Assembly: GCA_041685145.1 (NCBI GenBank)
Contig: JAWLGJ010000009.1
Location: forward strand, 1 to 64,000
Origin: JAWLGJ01 sp041685145
GTDB taxonomy: Bacteria > Pseudomonadota > Alphaproteobacteria > Rhodospirillales > Magnetospirillaceae
Length of the DNA stretch: 64,000 bases
Direction of reading: 5' to 3'
The notes beneath the pieces were generated by a model. The model was not told the DNA's origin, searched no databases, and was given only the letters and a program-made list of their open reading frames with translations. The position numbers and the translations under genes are program-made. Positions 8,428 to 17,314 of the stretch are shown in pieces; the first letter of the stretch is position 1; each line of letters starts with the position of its first letter.

Positions 8428-9503
8428 GCCGGCACCTCGGCCAGGTTCGCGTCCTCGCGCATCATCCCCAGCAGCACCCCCTCGCGCACGCCGCGATCCG
8501 CCACCGCCAGCTGCGCCACCGGCCACACGCGACACACCGCCTCGAGAATGGCGCAGCCGGCCAGCACCAGTTGCGCGCGGTTGCGGCCGATGCAGCGGTT
8601 GCGGGCCCGCTGGCGCGGCGACATCGTCACCAGTTCGCGGCACAGCGGCCGCACCGCCGCCAGCGGCACCCGCGTACCGTCGACGGAGGAGCGGTCATAA
8701 CGCGGCAGGCCCAGATGCAACGCCGCCACCGTCGTCACGGTGCCCGAGGTGCCGAGGAGCTGCAGCCGGTCCTCGTCCAGCAGGCGCGACAGCAGCGGCG
8801 CGGCCTCGAAGCGGCGCACCATCGCCTCGACATTGTCGACGACCTCGGCATAGCCCTCGGCGGTTTCCAGCAGCGCCCCGGCGCGCTCCCACAGCGTCAC
8901 CACCCCCAGCGGCAGCGACTCGAAGGCCAGCACCTCCTGGCCGCCGCCGCCGGGGCCCAGGCGCACATGCATCAACTCGGTGCTGCCGCCGCCGATGTCG
9001 ACGACCAGCGCGTCCGGCACCCCCGGGTCGAGCAGCGCCGCGCAGCCCGCCAGGGCGAGCATCGCCTCCTCGCGCGGCGAGACGATCTCCAGGCGCAGGC
9101 CGGTTGCCGCCATGACGCGCTCGACGAACTCGTCGCAGTTGCCGGCGCGGCGGCAGGCCTCGGTGGCGACGTGGCGGGCGCGGGTGACGCCGCCGCGGGC
9201 CATGCGCTCGGCGCAGACCTTCAGCACCGCCACCGTGCGCCGCATCGCCGGTTCGGAGAGCGCGCCGCTGGCCTCGATTCCCTCGCCGAGGCGGGTCACG
9301 CGCGAATAGGCGTCCAGCACCTCGAAGCCCGCGCCGTCGGGGCGGGCCATGAGCATCCGGCAGTTGTTGGTGCCCAGATCGACGGCCGCATAAACGGGCC
9401 CGGGCGCCGCGCCCATCCGGGGCGGCCGGTGCCGAAACCGGCCCGGCGCCCGCCGACGCGGCGCCAGCCGGCGCAGGGAAACGGGCAACGCTTCCAAGGC
9501 CAC
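8424..9503 (-). CDS. ppx: Ppx/GppA family phosphatase
   Basis: An exopolyphosphatase / guanosine pentaphosphatase of the sugar-kinase-like fold. It carries VDLGTNNCRMLMA (first phosphate loop), RHVATEACRRAGN, VSPREEAMLAL and the second loop VVDIGGGSTELMHV. Such enzymes degrade polyphosphate and/or pppGpp; sequence alone does not separate the two. The start is uncertain. The GTG at 9503 gives a basic leader common in alphaproteobacterial members, while the ATG at 9416 (MGAAPGPVYAAVDLG) gives a 330-residue product. It shares a four-base ATGA overlap with rlmE. Confidence 0.88.
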   Translation of the reverse strand: MALEALPVSLRRLAPRRRAPGRFRHRPPRMGAAPGPVYAAVDLGTNNCRMLMARPDGAGFEVLDAYSRVTRLGEGIEASGALSEPAMRRTVAVLKVCAERMARGGVTRARHVATEACRRAGNCDEFVERVMAATGLRLEIVSPREEAMLALAGCAALLDPGVPDALVVDIGGGSTELMHVRLGPGGGGQEVLAFESLPLGVVTLWERAGALLETAEGYAEVVDNVEAMVRRFEAAPLLSRLLDEDRLQLLGTSGTVTTVAALHLGLPRYDRSSVDGTRVPLAAVRPLCRELVTMSPRQRARNRCIGRNRAQLVLAGCAILEAVCRVWPVAQLAVADRGVREGVLLGMMREDANLAEVPA

Positions 9504-9682
9504 GGTCTCCGTGGTCGAATGGCTGTGAACGTGCCGGCAGGATAGCGGACTTGCACCGCGGCCTCCAACACCCAAGTGGGCAGGCAGACGCCGGCCGGGG
9601 GCAAATTCCCCCCTACACATCGCCGGCCCGATATGCTAGAAGGCGCCCCGGTCGTCGCCCAAGGTGCGGCGCCGCGCCCTGC

Positions 9683-9756
9683 TGGGGGATAGTTTAGCGG
9701 TAGAACTACCGGCTCTGGACCGGTCAGCCCTGGTTCGAATCCAGGTCCCCCAGCCA
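9683..9756 (+). tRNA. tRNA-Gln (anticodon CTG)
   Basis: The 74-base cloverleaf has acceptor stem TGGGGGA/TCCCCCA, anticodon stem ACCGG/CCGGT around loop CTCTGGA (anticodon CTG), and T-arm CCTGG-TTCGAAT-CCAGG. The discriminator is G and CCA is encoded. It reads CAG codons. The polysaccharide locus begins about 1 kb to its right. Confidence 0.95.
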
Positions 9757-9769
9757 ATCCCCTCACGCA

Positions 9770-10552
9770 TCAATCGACGGACTGCGCGACGTGGTCCGGC
9801 CGCGCCAGCGGGCGGCCGAGCAGGCGTTCGACCTCGGCGAGGACGTCGGCGGCGGCGTAGGCGTACATAATCGTTTCCGATGGGGTCACCGGCCGCCCGG
9901 CGTCGTCCCACACCTCGACGAAAATCCCCTGCACCAGGCCCACCCACTCGCCGTTCTCGTTCACCAGCGGGCCGCCGGAATAGCCCGGCGCCCCCGGGGC
10001 GGCGAACATCAGGCCGTTGGTCGCCGCCCGCCCACAGCGCGGGTTGCCGGCGACGTCGGGGGCACGGTCGGGGGCGAGGTCGGCGGCGGGGACGGTCCCC
10101 TCCAGGCATGACCAGGCCCGCGGGTTGACGACGTGGCCGGCCGCCACCGCCGAGGCCGGAAAGCGCGTGGTGCCCATCGCCCACACGCGCTCGCCGGCCT
10201 CGGCGGTGGCGATGGGCAACGGCCCGTCCGGCCCCCGCGACACCCGCAGAACCGCAAGATCCATGCGCGGGCTCACCCCCAGCACCTCGACCCCATGCGC
10301 ACCGCCGTCGCGGCCGTAGGCCTGATAGCGGTCCGCGGCGCGCACGACATGGGCGTTGGTGACCGCGACGCCATCGGCGACGACAACCGCCGAGGCCGTG
10401 GCCGATAACAGGCCGGGAATGCCGCTGACCAGCGACAGATAGTTGCCGGAGATGGGCTCCAGGGGGCTGCCGGCAATGTCGTCGAACGGGGTGCTGCAAG
10501 CCGAAGCCAACAGCAGCGAACCCGCAATCGCCAGCGCCGCCCGTCCCGCCAT
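9770..10552 (-). CDS. Trypsin-like serine protease, lipoprotein
   Basis: This 260-residue protein has a lipobox-like end to its signal peptide (LLLASAC, Cys19), so it should be lipid-anchored. The catalytic triad of an S1/S1C (HtrA-like) protease is visible: His in VTNAHVV, Asp in RMDLAVLRV and Ser in PGYSGGPLV. There is no PDZ domain; the protein ends soon after the protease fold. It probably works in the periplasm on misfolded or specific proteins. The gene is convergent with the tRNA, 13 bases away. Confidence 0.88.
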   Translation of the reverse strand: MAGRAALAIAGSLLLASACSTPFDDIAGSPLEPISGNYLSLVSGIPGLLSATASAVVVADGVAVTNAHVVRAADRYQAYGRDGGAHGVEVLGVSPRMDLAVLRVSRGPDGPLPIATAEAGERVWAMGTTRFPASAVAAGHVVNPRAWSCLEGTVPAADLAPDRAPDVAGNPRCGRAATNGLMFAAPGAPGYSGGPLVNENGEWVGLVQGIFVEVWDDAGRPVTPSETIMYAYAAADVLAEVERLLGRPLARPDHVAQSVD

Positions 10553-10724
10553 TCCCGAGACATGGCGGGCGCATCAGAGCCGCCAATTGACCGCAAGGGG
10601 AGCCGGTCCGCGATTTGGGTTAGCCGTTGGATTTCGTGAGGAACTCGGGATAGCCTAGCCGCCGTGGTCCCCAGTGCGCCGGGCCGCCTTGAGCGCATGA
10701 ATCCATCCGGGCGTATGCATCGAC

Positions 10725-12146
10725 ATGATCGTCACCCTGACCTGCCTCGCAATTATCGTTTATCTTGTGACATACTTCACTCTTCTCAGGAGAACCTTTC
10801 TTGGCATAGACCCGAGAAGACCACAGATGAGCGGCGCGGTCTTCATGTTCAGGGATGCCGTCTTTGTTCTTCCCGCACTAGTACTTGTTCCGCTGATAGG
10901 CCCAACCAACATCCGTATTCTGCATTATGTTGAACCGTCCTCGGTCGAATTCGTCAACATTATTGTTGCCTACAGTCTTGTTGCCTTTGTCTTTTCGCTG
11001 GCGTTATTTGGCTACTGCATTGGGCCGAAACTCTCTTACGATTTGCGACAGGTCTATGCCGAACTGCAAACGCCTTCGACCCTGCGTAGGATCCTTGTTC
11101 TTAACCGCGTCCTTTTGATCTCCATTCCCGCCGCGCTGTTTGTTTCGATTGTCGCTTTTGGGGCCCAGCACGCACTCTTTGGCGCCATGAGCCTCCAATT
11201 GGACCCGGGCGCCATCCGGCATATGAATGAAAACACGCCATTCGTGAGCTATGTAAAGCATTATTTTAGTGTTATCTCTATTATAATAGCCCCCATACTT
11301 TCTCTTCCCATATACCGTCAACGCCCACTAGAGAAAGCCGCCTCCTTTCTATTCGTTTTTATTGCTCTGACAGCCCATGGGGCGAAATCCCCCTTCATCT
11401 TTTTTCTAATAGTATACAGTTTTGCATTATTGGAAAAAAAGTTGTTCGCACGGAATCCAACCAGCCGGCGGCGCCCTCCCCTACTAAGGTATCTTGTTCC
11501 ATTCGGCCTACTGCTGGCTCTAGTTTTTGCCACCTTCTACTTTCTTGTTACGACATTTTTTGCCGGAGCCGATTTTGTTTTTTGGGATTATTTCTGGAAC
11601 CGGGCCTTCATAGGCCAAATGGCCGGCGTGTATGAACAGTTCAATCTGTTTTTGCACGATCCCGCCTATCTGTGGCATTCGGTTCCTTTTGCGAGCTTCT
11701 TTGTTGAATATCCCAATTTTCATAAGGATTTGATGCTCGTGAGCGAGGATCTGGTTGACCCCACTCGAATCGGCATCAAAGTGACCTTCTTTGCGGCGGA
11801 AGCCTACGGCATGTTCGGCTGGGCCGGCGTCATATTTGCGCCCTTTTCTCTTTCCCTTCAGTTCGTTGCCTCGTTCCTGCTTCTGAATTTCTTTGTTGAC
11901 CGCTCTCTTCTCAAGGCGCCGGAACTTTCGAAGTATATCACCGCATTTTTCTTTGCCTCGTATTTCGCCTTCACGGATGGCGTTTCCGAAATGGTCTTCC
12001 TCAAGGGTACGGTGATGGTGCTGTTGCTCTTGAGCCCAGCCGCCCTGTGCATGGCCTTGCGGGGCAGCTATATTCTCAACAATCGCCACGAACGGCGACG
12101 TGTGGCCGCTGGCCGGGGCGCCGGCGCCGCCAGCCAGAGCGCCTAG
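10725..12146 (+). CDS. Multi-pass membrane protein, probable O-antigen/polysaccharide polymerase (Wzy-like)
   Basis: This 473-residue integral membrane protein has about 11 hydrophobic segments and one large hydrophilic loop (about residues 285-365) between segments 8 and 9, the layout expected of Wzy-type polymerases. Wzy proteins have little sequence conservation, so the call rests on topology and position at the head of the polysaccharide locus with no other polymerase in the window. The DNA is clearly richer in A and T than its neighbours, with runs such as TTTTTTGCC and TTTTTTGGGATT, typical of transferred polysaccharide genes. A basic tail of about 25 residues follows the last helix. 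No strong ribosome site precedes the ATG. Confidence 0.6.
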   Translation: MIVTLTCLAIIVYLVTYFTLLRRTFLGIDPRRPQMSGAVFMFRDAVFVLPALVLVPLIGPTNIRILHYVEPSSVEFVNIIVAYSLVAFVFSLALFGYCIGPKLSYDLRQVYAELQTPSTLRRILVLNRVLLISIPAALFVSIVAFGAQHALFGAMSLQLDPGAIRHMNENTPFVSYVKHYFSVISIIIAPILSLPIYRQRPLEKAASFLFVFIALTAHGAKSPFIFFLIVYSFALLEKKLFARNPTSRRRPPLLRYLVPFGLLLALVFATFYFLVTTFFAGADFVFWDYFWNRAFIGQMAGVYEQFNLFLHDPAYLWHSVPFASFFVEYPNFHKDLMLVSEDLVDPTRIGIKVTFFAAEAYGMFGWAGVIFAPFSLSLQFVASFLLLNFFVDRSLLKAPELSKYITAFFFASYFAFTDGVSEMVFLKGTVMVLLLLSPAALCMALRGSYILNNRHERRRVAAGRGAGAASQSA

Positions 12147-12178
12147 GTGAAGCTCTCGGGGAAGGTTGCTGAAAGCTC

Positions 12179-12730
12179 ATGGAGTTTCTGGAGACCGCGA
12201 TAGCAGGTGCGTTCGAGATCCGGCCCGGCCCCCGGGCCGAAGATCACCGGGGGTCTTTCGCTCGGCTTTTCTGTCGCGAATCGTTCGCGCGTGCCGGGCT
12301 GGAAGCCGACATCCGCCAGATCAACCAATCCCGAACCCGTCGGGCCGGGGCGATTCGCGGAATGCATTTCCAGCGCGCCCCGATGGCCGAGGTCAAGATG
12401 GTGCGGTGCACGAAGGGGGCGGTATTCGACGTCGCCATAGACCTGCGCGCCGGCTCGCCGGGCTTCGGGCGCTGGCACGCCATCGAACTGCGCGCCGATG
12501 AATTGAACACCTTTTATATCCCCAAGGGCTGCGCGCATGGCTTCCAGGCGCTCACCGACGATGCTGAACTGCTGTATTTCATGACGGCGGATTACAGCCC
12601 GCGCCATGAAGGCGGCCTGCGCTTCGACGATCCCGACGTGGCGGTGGCGTGGCCGCGCGAAGTAACCGAGCTTTCCGAACGGGACCGGGAGCTTCCTTTT
12701 CTATTAACGCTGACCCCGATCCGCCTTTGA
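12179..12730 (+). CDS. dTDP-4-dehydrorhamnose 3,5-epimerase-like (RmlC/RfbC family) nucleotide-sugar epimerase
   Basis: This 183-residue cupin epimerase has the family markers EDHRGSFARLF, INQSRTRRAGAIRGMHFQ with the active-site His, and FYIPKGCAHGFQAL. The family epimerises C3 and/or C5 of 4-keto-6-deoxy nucleotide sugars. No rmlA, rmlB or rmlD is present in the window, but CDP-glucose cytidylyltransferase and 4,6-dehydratase genes are, so a CDP-4-keto-6-deoxyhexose (perhaps 3-C-methylated) is the likelier substrate. GGGGAAGG precedes the ATG, and the gene lies 32 bases after the polymerase. Confidence 0.82.
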   Translation: MEFLETAIAGAFEIRPGPRAEDHRGSFARLFCRESFARAGLEADIRQINQSRTRRAGAIRGMHFQRAPMAEVKMVRCTKGAVFDVAIDLRAGSPGFGRWHAIELRADELNTFYIPKGCAHGFQALTDDAELLYFMTADYSPRHEGGLRFDDPDVAVAWPREVTELSERDRELPFLLTLTPIRL

Positions 12731-12755
12731 TGCCCCGGCGCCACGAAGAAGAGCG

Positions 12756-13637
12756 ATGATCAGCAGACACCGAAGCAGCCGCCCGCCGGCACCGCGTGTG
12801 CTCGTAACCGGCGGGACCGGGTTCGTCGGCCGCCACACGGTCGCGGCCCTGCGGGAGGCGGGCGCGCGGTTGCGCCTCGTAGGGCGCCCGGACTCTCTGA
12901 GTTCCCTGGAACCGGCCTTCGAAACCCGCGCCACCCACGACCTGTTCGCCGAAGGGGCCGATTGGTGGCGCGACGCCTGCGCGGACGTTGACATTGTCCT
13001 CCACATCGCCTGGTACGCCGTGCCCGGGAAATATCTGATGGCCGAGCAGAACCTTGATTGCCTGGCGGGTACGCTGGCGCTGGCGAAGGGCGCGGCACAG
13101 GCCGGCGTGGCGCGTTTCGTCGGCGTCGGAACCTGCTTCGAGTACGATCTTTCCGATTCCGACAAGGACTTGACGGTCGATGCGCCGTTGCAGCCGCTCA
13201 CGCCCTATGCGGCGGCGAAGGTGAGCGCCTATCATGTTCTCTCGCAATGGCTGCCGCGACAGGACGTGGAATTCCTGTGGGGACGGCTGTTCTATCTTTA
13301 CGGGGACGGAGAACCCGAGAACCGCCTCGTGCCTCATCTGCACCGGCAGCTCTCTTTGGGCCGCCCCGTGGACCTGACGAGCGGTACGCAGGTGCGTGAT
13401 TTCATGGATGTAAAGGACGCGGGCGCGCTGTTGGCCGACGCGGCGCTGTCGGAGACCACGGGCCCCTTCAATGTCTGCTCCGGCATCGGCGTCACAGTGC
13501 GCGCGCTGGCCGAAGCCATTGCCGACCAATACGGCCGCCGGGATCTCCTGAACTTCGGGGCTCGTCCGGACAACCTCTTCGACCCGCCGCGGGTCGTCGG
13601 CACTCCCACCCCGATTAGGATACGCGGGGGCGGCTGA
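12756..13637 (+). CDS. NAD(P)-dependent epimerase/reductase, nucleotide-sugar type
   Basis: This 293-residue extended SDR has the Rossmann motif VTGGTGFVGRH, active-site PYAAAK (Tyr-x-x-x-Lys) and the late VRDFMDVKDAG segment shared by nucleotide-sugar epimerases and reductases. It follows the RfbC-like epimerase by 25 bases, so a 4-keto reductase finishing the CDP-6-deoxy sugar is the simplest reading. Its last 23 bases overlap the convergent glycosyltransferase gene. Confidence 0.78.
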   Translation: MISRHRSSRPPAPRVLVTGGTGFVGRHTVAALREAGARLRLVGRPDSLSSLEPAFETRATHDLFAEGADWWRDACADVDIVLHIAWYAVPGKYLMAEQNLDCLAGTLALAKGAAQAGVARFVGVGTCFEYDLSDSDKDLTVDAPLQPLTPYAAAKVSAYHVLSQWLPRQDVEFLWGRLFYLYGDGEPENRLVPHLHRQLSLGRPVDLTSGTQVRDFMDVKDAGALLADAALSETTGPFNVCSGIGVTVRALAEAIADQYGRRDLLNFGARPDNLFDPPRVVGTPTPIRIRGGG

Positions 13638-14463
13638 GCAGATTGTGCGCGAACCCCCGCAGGGCCAGCATCCTGCCGTAACGCCGCCAGATTCTCATCA
13701 TTTCCCCGGCTTCTGCCTTTGGCAAGTAATCGGCAAAGCGTGGCTCGAACCTCTCGACCTCCTGCAGCGTCGAGCGATTCGCTCTGAGAGCCGAGGACAA
13801 CTGGCCACGATGCACGCGGTGATCGTAGAACACATCATCCGTCTGCGCGATCATCCCGCCCATGAGCAGGCATCGCAGCCAGAATGTCTGGTCGGTCAGA
13901 TACCGATAGTCGCCGTCGAAACGCAATTCTGGCGGAATAAGTTCCCTGCGATACACGGCGCAGGGAGCCATCAGATGGTTGTACGACGCGAGCAGGCGCA
14001 AGCCCTCGCGGCCGGCCAGAACGGGACCGCGACGGCCGTGGATGTAGTTTTTCAGACGATGCTTGAGCGGATGAAGGGACTCACCGTTCTCGTCAATGAG
14101 GCCGGCGCGACAAAACGCCAGCCAGGCCCCGGGATACGCCGCCGCCACGGCCTTCATGCCACCGACGAAATCGGGCCGCAGGCGGTCATCGGCGTGCACG
14201 AGGCAGAACAACGGCGCCCGCGCCAGCGCAAGGCAGCGGTTGAAGTTTTCCGACAGGCCAACGCCTTCCTCGAATCGCCGATGGCGTAGCCGGGCGTCAC
14301 GTTTCGCCCCAACCCGTTCGGGCGTGTCATCCGTGGATGCGTTGTCAACGACCGTGACGGTAAAATCATCATCCGCCTGTGACAGGACGCTGTCCAAACA
14401 TTCGCTCAACAGGGCCCCGCCATTGCGGACCGGTATAAATATTTCGAACGCCGATACGGACAT
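13615..14463 (-). CDS. Family 2 glycosyltransferase
   Basis: This 282-residue GT-A enzyme starts FEIFIPVRNGGALLSECLDSVLSQ. It has VVDNASTDDTPE, the metal-binding motif in VHADDRLRPDF, and an acceptor-side TDQTFWLRCLL. It transfers a sugar from a nucleotide donor to the growing lipid-linked repeat at the inner face of the membrane; donor and linkage are unknown. It is the last gene of the minus-strand array. Its GAGG ribosome site overlaps the stop of the phosphoglycosyl transferase gene. Confidence 0.85.
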   Translation of the reverse strand: MSVSAFEIFIPVRNGGALLSECLDSVLSQADDDFTVTVVDNASTDDTPERVGAKRDARLRHRRFEEGVGLSENFNRCLALARAPLFCLVHADDRLRPDFVGGMKAVAAAYPGAWLAFCRAGLIDENGESLHPLKHRLKNYIHGRRGPVLAGREGLRLLASYNHLMAPCAVYRRELIPPELRFDGDYRYLTDQTFWLRCLLMGGMIAQTDDVFYDHRVHRGQLSSALRANRSTLQEVERFEPRFADYLPKAEAGEMMRIWRRYGRMLALRGFAHNLLSRPRVS

Positions 14464-14471
14464 GGCTTACC

Positions 14472-15122
14472 TCAATGCCGGCGCATCCGGCGGGCCCGCC
14501 TGCCGGGGAGAGGAATTATTTTTGCGGCGGTGAGATACATTATATAAATGTCCAGCCATATGGACCGCTTGACCACATACATCGTATCAAGTCGCGCCTT
14601 GCGCGGAATACAGCGATTTATATAGATACTCTCCGTTTCTTCTGGTGTCCTTGCCTGTTCGAGCAACCATGCTTCGTGCCGATGGAAAATAATCGAGGCA
14701 AGCCCGGTTATTCCAGGCCGCGCCTTCAGCACCTTCCGATAGATCTCCGGGAACATTTCGGTGTAGCGCCTAAGCGGTGGTCGTGGCCCGACAAAACTCA
14801 TGTCGCCGCGCAAGACGTTCCAGAGTTGCGGAACCTCGTCGAGGCGAAAGCGCCGCAGAAACCGGCCGAGCGGCGTGATCCGGTGCGACTTGTCCCCGCC
14901 GGACACCCCGCCGTTCGGTTCCCCCGGGCGTGGATTGCGCATGGTGCGCAGCTTCACCAGGGGGAAGGGTTGATCCGGGGACTTCATGCGTTCGGAGACA
15001 TAGAAAACCGGAAGATCCCGGCGCAGCGCCATCCAGCCCGCGATCATCGCGATGCCGGGCAGGAACAGCAGCCCCAGGAGCACGGCGAGAATGAGATCGA
15101 AGGGTCGCTTCCAAAAAGTCAT
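14472..15122 (-). CDS. Initiating sugar-1-phosphate transferase (small PglC/WreU type)
   Basis: This 216-residue monotopic phosphoglycosyl transferase has one N-terminal hydrophobic segment (about residues 9-30) and the family blocks FPLVKLRTMR, RRFRLDEVPQLWNVLRGDMSF with the catalytic Asp-Glu, VGPRPPL and RPGITGLASI. Its small size (no extra membrane domain) matches PglC, WreU and WbpL-like starters that move a sugar phosphate, often a 6-deoxy HexNAc, onto undecaprenyl phosphate. The ATG overlaps the stop of the upstream SDR as ATGA; this pairing with a 4-ketoreductase is seen with QuiNAc starters. Confidence 0.88.
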   Translation of the reverse strand: MTFWKRPFDLILAVLLGLLFLPGIAMIAGWMALRRDLPVFYVSERMKSPDQPFPLVKLRTMRNPRPGEPNGGVSGGDKSHRITPLGRFLRRFRLDEVPQLWNVLRGDMSFVGPRPPLRRYTEMFPEIYRKVLKARPGITGLASIIFHRHEAWLLEQARTPEETESIYINRCIPRKARLDTMYVVKRSIWLDIYIMYLTAAKIIPLPGRRARRMRRH

Positions 15123-16045
15123 GCCGCCCCCCGTGCCGAGCCACGGCAATGGGCGATGCATTCCCGCACGATGGCCTCGGCGGGGTCGGCCGCGTCGAAG
15201 CGCACAACCTGCCCCAGCCGGCCGGTGTCCAGAACAACGCGCTCGATTGCTCCTGCCGGGGCGGGGCGAAAGGACCACTCCACCGCGAGCGGGTCGACCG
15301 CCTGCCAGGCCGTCAACAATGCTTCCATCCGTACAGGTACGGGATGGGCCACATTCATCACCGGCGGCAACGGGCCCGGCGCCGTGGCCAGTGCGACAAC
15401 CGCGCGATACAAGCCGTGCGGCCCCAGATAGGACCGCACCGGACCACCTCCGGAGGTGAATAGATCCAAGGCGATCGAAACCGGCTTCGCTTGCCGCGTC
15501 AACTGCCCCAGCAATGCGTCTGCCCCCGCGATATTGCCGAAGCGCAGTATGCTCACATCATCCTGGTCGGCGGCCAGCGCGAGAAGCCGCTCCTCCATGC
15601 GCGCCTTGGACTGGCCGTATTGGGTCAACGGGGCAACCGCGTCCGTTTCCTTGAACGGCGCTTGCTCCGGCCTGGGGCGCCCGTAGACCGAGGCCGACGA
15701 CGCCATCAGAATCCGCGGCACACCGGCGGCGCGAGCGGCGCGCACAATCGTCTCCGCCAGGCCCACGTTGACGGCATCGAATTGGTCCGCCGTGCCACCA
15801 CTGGTCGGAGTACTGCCCGTGAGGTTGACAACAACATCCATTCCACGCAGCAGCCCGGCCAGAACATCCGCGGGCGCTCGATGTTCCTGGGGGTCCCACT
15901 GAATCGCGTGACCGGATCGGCGCGAGTGCGCAAACAGTTGCACCACCGGGCCGGCCGGGGCCGACGCGGCCGGGGCCCGAAAGAGCATTCGTCCCAGCCG
16001 CCCCGTTGCACCCAATACCGCGATTTTACGCCCCGACGCCTGCAT
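15119..16045 (-). CDS. Nucleotide-sugar SDR, probable 4-ketoreductase (WreQ/WbpV-like)
   Basis: This 308-residue NAD-dependent extended SDR has VLGATGRLGRML near the start, ASSASVYG and the catalytic YGQSK. With WbpM, which makes UDP-4-keto-6-deoxy-GlcNAc, at 35.5 kb and a small initiating transferase in a four-base overlap downstream, the likely job is reduction to UDP-QuiNAc or UDP-FucNAc, or of its lipid-linked form. That is inference from context. GGAGGGGC precedes the ATG. Confidence 0.75.
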   Translation of the reverse strand: MQASGRKIAVLGATGRLGRMLFRAPAASAPAGPVVQLFAHSRRSGHAIQWDPQEHRAPADVLAGLLRGMDVVVNLTGSTPTSGGTADQFDAVNVGLAETIVRAARAAGVPRILMASSASVYGRPRPEQAPFKETDAVAPLTQYGQSKARMEERLLALAADQDDVSILRFGNIAGADALLGQLTRQAKPVSIALDLFTSGGGPVRSYLGPHGLYRAVVALATAPGPLPPVMNVAHPVPVRMEALLTAWQAVDPLAVEWSFRPAPAGAIERVVLDTGRLGQVVRFDAADPAEAIVRECIAHCRGSARGAA

Positions 16046-16063
16046 TGCCCCTCCGGGAGTGCC

Positions 16064-17314
16064 TCAGAAAACGGCCAGCTGGGGAATCGCCACCACGAAT
16101 TTCCCGTTCCAGGCTCGAATACACCGAAGTTGCTCGGCGATCTCTTCCTTCAGGTTCCAGGGGAGGATGACAACGTAGTCGGGTTTTGCGGCGAGCATCT
16201 GGTCGGGGGCCACCACCGGCACATGGCTGCCGGGAAGCAAGCGATTTTGTTTCTGTGGGTTCTTGTCCGCGACCATGTCGATCATGTCGGTGCCAACACC
16301 AGCATAATTCAGAAGCGTGTTGCCCTTCGCCGCCGCACCGTAAGCGCAGATGGATTTGCCGGCCTCCTTGGCGTCGATCAGAAACCGCAGAAAATCCCGC
16401 TTGATCCGCCGCACACGTTCTTGAAACCGCCCATAAGCGGCAAGATCCGTCAAACCGGCGGCGTTCTCCGCCTTGAGCGTTGCCGCCACCCGGTCGGTGG
16501 TCTCGTGCATTGCCGCGGAATGGCAGCCAAAGACCCGCAGCGAACCGCCATGCGTCGGCAGCGGCTCAACGTCGAACACGCGCAACCCTTGGCTGGTCAG
16601 GACCTTGTGCACGGCATGAAGAGACAGATATGTAAAGTGTTCATGGTATATTGTGTCGAACTGGTTGTAGTCCAACAAATTTTGAAGATGGGGGAATTCG
16701 AACGTTACAACGCCATCATCCTTGAGCAGGCAAGGCACACCAGCCACGAAATCATTGATATCGGGGACATGGGCAAGGACGTTATTTCCGGCGATCAGGT
16801 CCGCGGCACCGTATTGCGTTCGAAGACGCCCCGCTTCCGCCTTTCCGAAAAAGGTTACTTCGGTCGGAATGCCATGATTCTCGCGAGCGGCCTGCGCGAC
16901 ATTCTCCGAAGGTTCCACACCAAGTACGGCAACGCCCGCCGCCTTGAAATTCTTCAAAAGGTACCCGTCGTTGCTGGCGACTTCGACCACGAAGCTTTCG
17001 GCGTCGATGCGGAATCTTTCGATCATCATCTTGGCATAGGCTTCCGCATGGGCAAGCCAGGAAGTTGAATAAGACGAGAAATAGGCATAGTCGTCATTGA
17101 AGAGCGCGGTCGCGTCTTCAAAGAAATCAAGCTGAGCCAGCCAGCAGTTCGTGCACACCACGGCGCTTAGGGGGAGGTATTTCTCCGCTCGGTGCGCGTC
17201 TTCGGATCGCACAAAGTGGTTTGATGGCGGCTGCAAGCCCAGGTCGCAGAACTGGCGCAGATCGGTTGAACCGCAATGCCGGCACGAGCGCAGCCGCCCC
17301 TTGAAGATCGTCAT
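16064..17314 (-). CDS. SAM-dependent sugar C-methyltransferase (TylC3 / NDP-hexose 3-C-methyltransferase type)
   Basis: This 416-residue protein has the three-part build of deoxysugar C-methyltransferases: an N-terminal zinc finger (CRHCG at 11-14 and CTNC near 54-57), a central SAM fold with VVEVASNDGYLLKNF, a conserved FDTIYHEHFTYLSL segment, and a C-terminal domain with AYGAAAKGNTLLNY. The family adds a methyl to C3 of a 4-keto-6-deoxy sugar through an enol intermediate. The start overlaps the rfbG stop (TGATG), so the substrate is probably CDP-4-keto-6-deoxyglucose. Confidence 0.87.
   Translation of the reverse strand: MTIFKGRLRSCRHCGSTDLRQFCDLGLQPPSNHFVRSEDAHRAEKYLPLSAVVCTNCWLAQLDFFEDATALFNDDYAYFSSYSTSWLAHAEAYAKMMIERFRIDAESFVVEVASNDGYLLKNFKAAGVAVLGVEPSENVAQAARENHGIPTEVTFFGKAEAGRLRTQYGAADLIAGNNVLAHVPDINDFVAGVPCLLKDDGVVTFEFPHLQNLLDYNQFDTIYHEHFTYLSLHAVHKVLTSQGLRVFDVEPLPTHGGSLRVFGCHSAAMHETTDRVAATLKAENAAGLTDLAAYGRFQERVRRIKRDFLRFLIDAKEAGKSICAYGAAAKGNTLLNYAGVGTDMIDMVADKNPQKQNRLLPGSHVPVVAPDQMLAAKPDYVVILPWNLKEEIAEQLRCIRAWNGKFVVAIPQLAVF

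Noticed and set aside
12179..12730. A dTDP-rhamnose pathway
   Set aside because: Only the RmlC-like epimerase is present; no rmlA, rmlB or rmlD, while CDP-glucose genes are complete.
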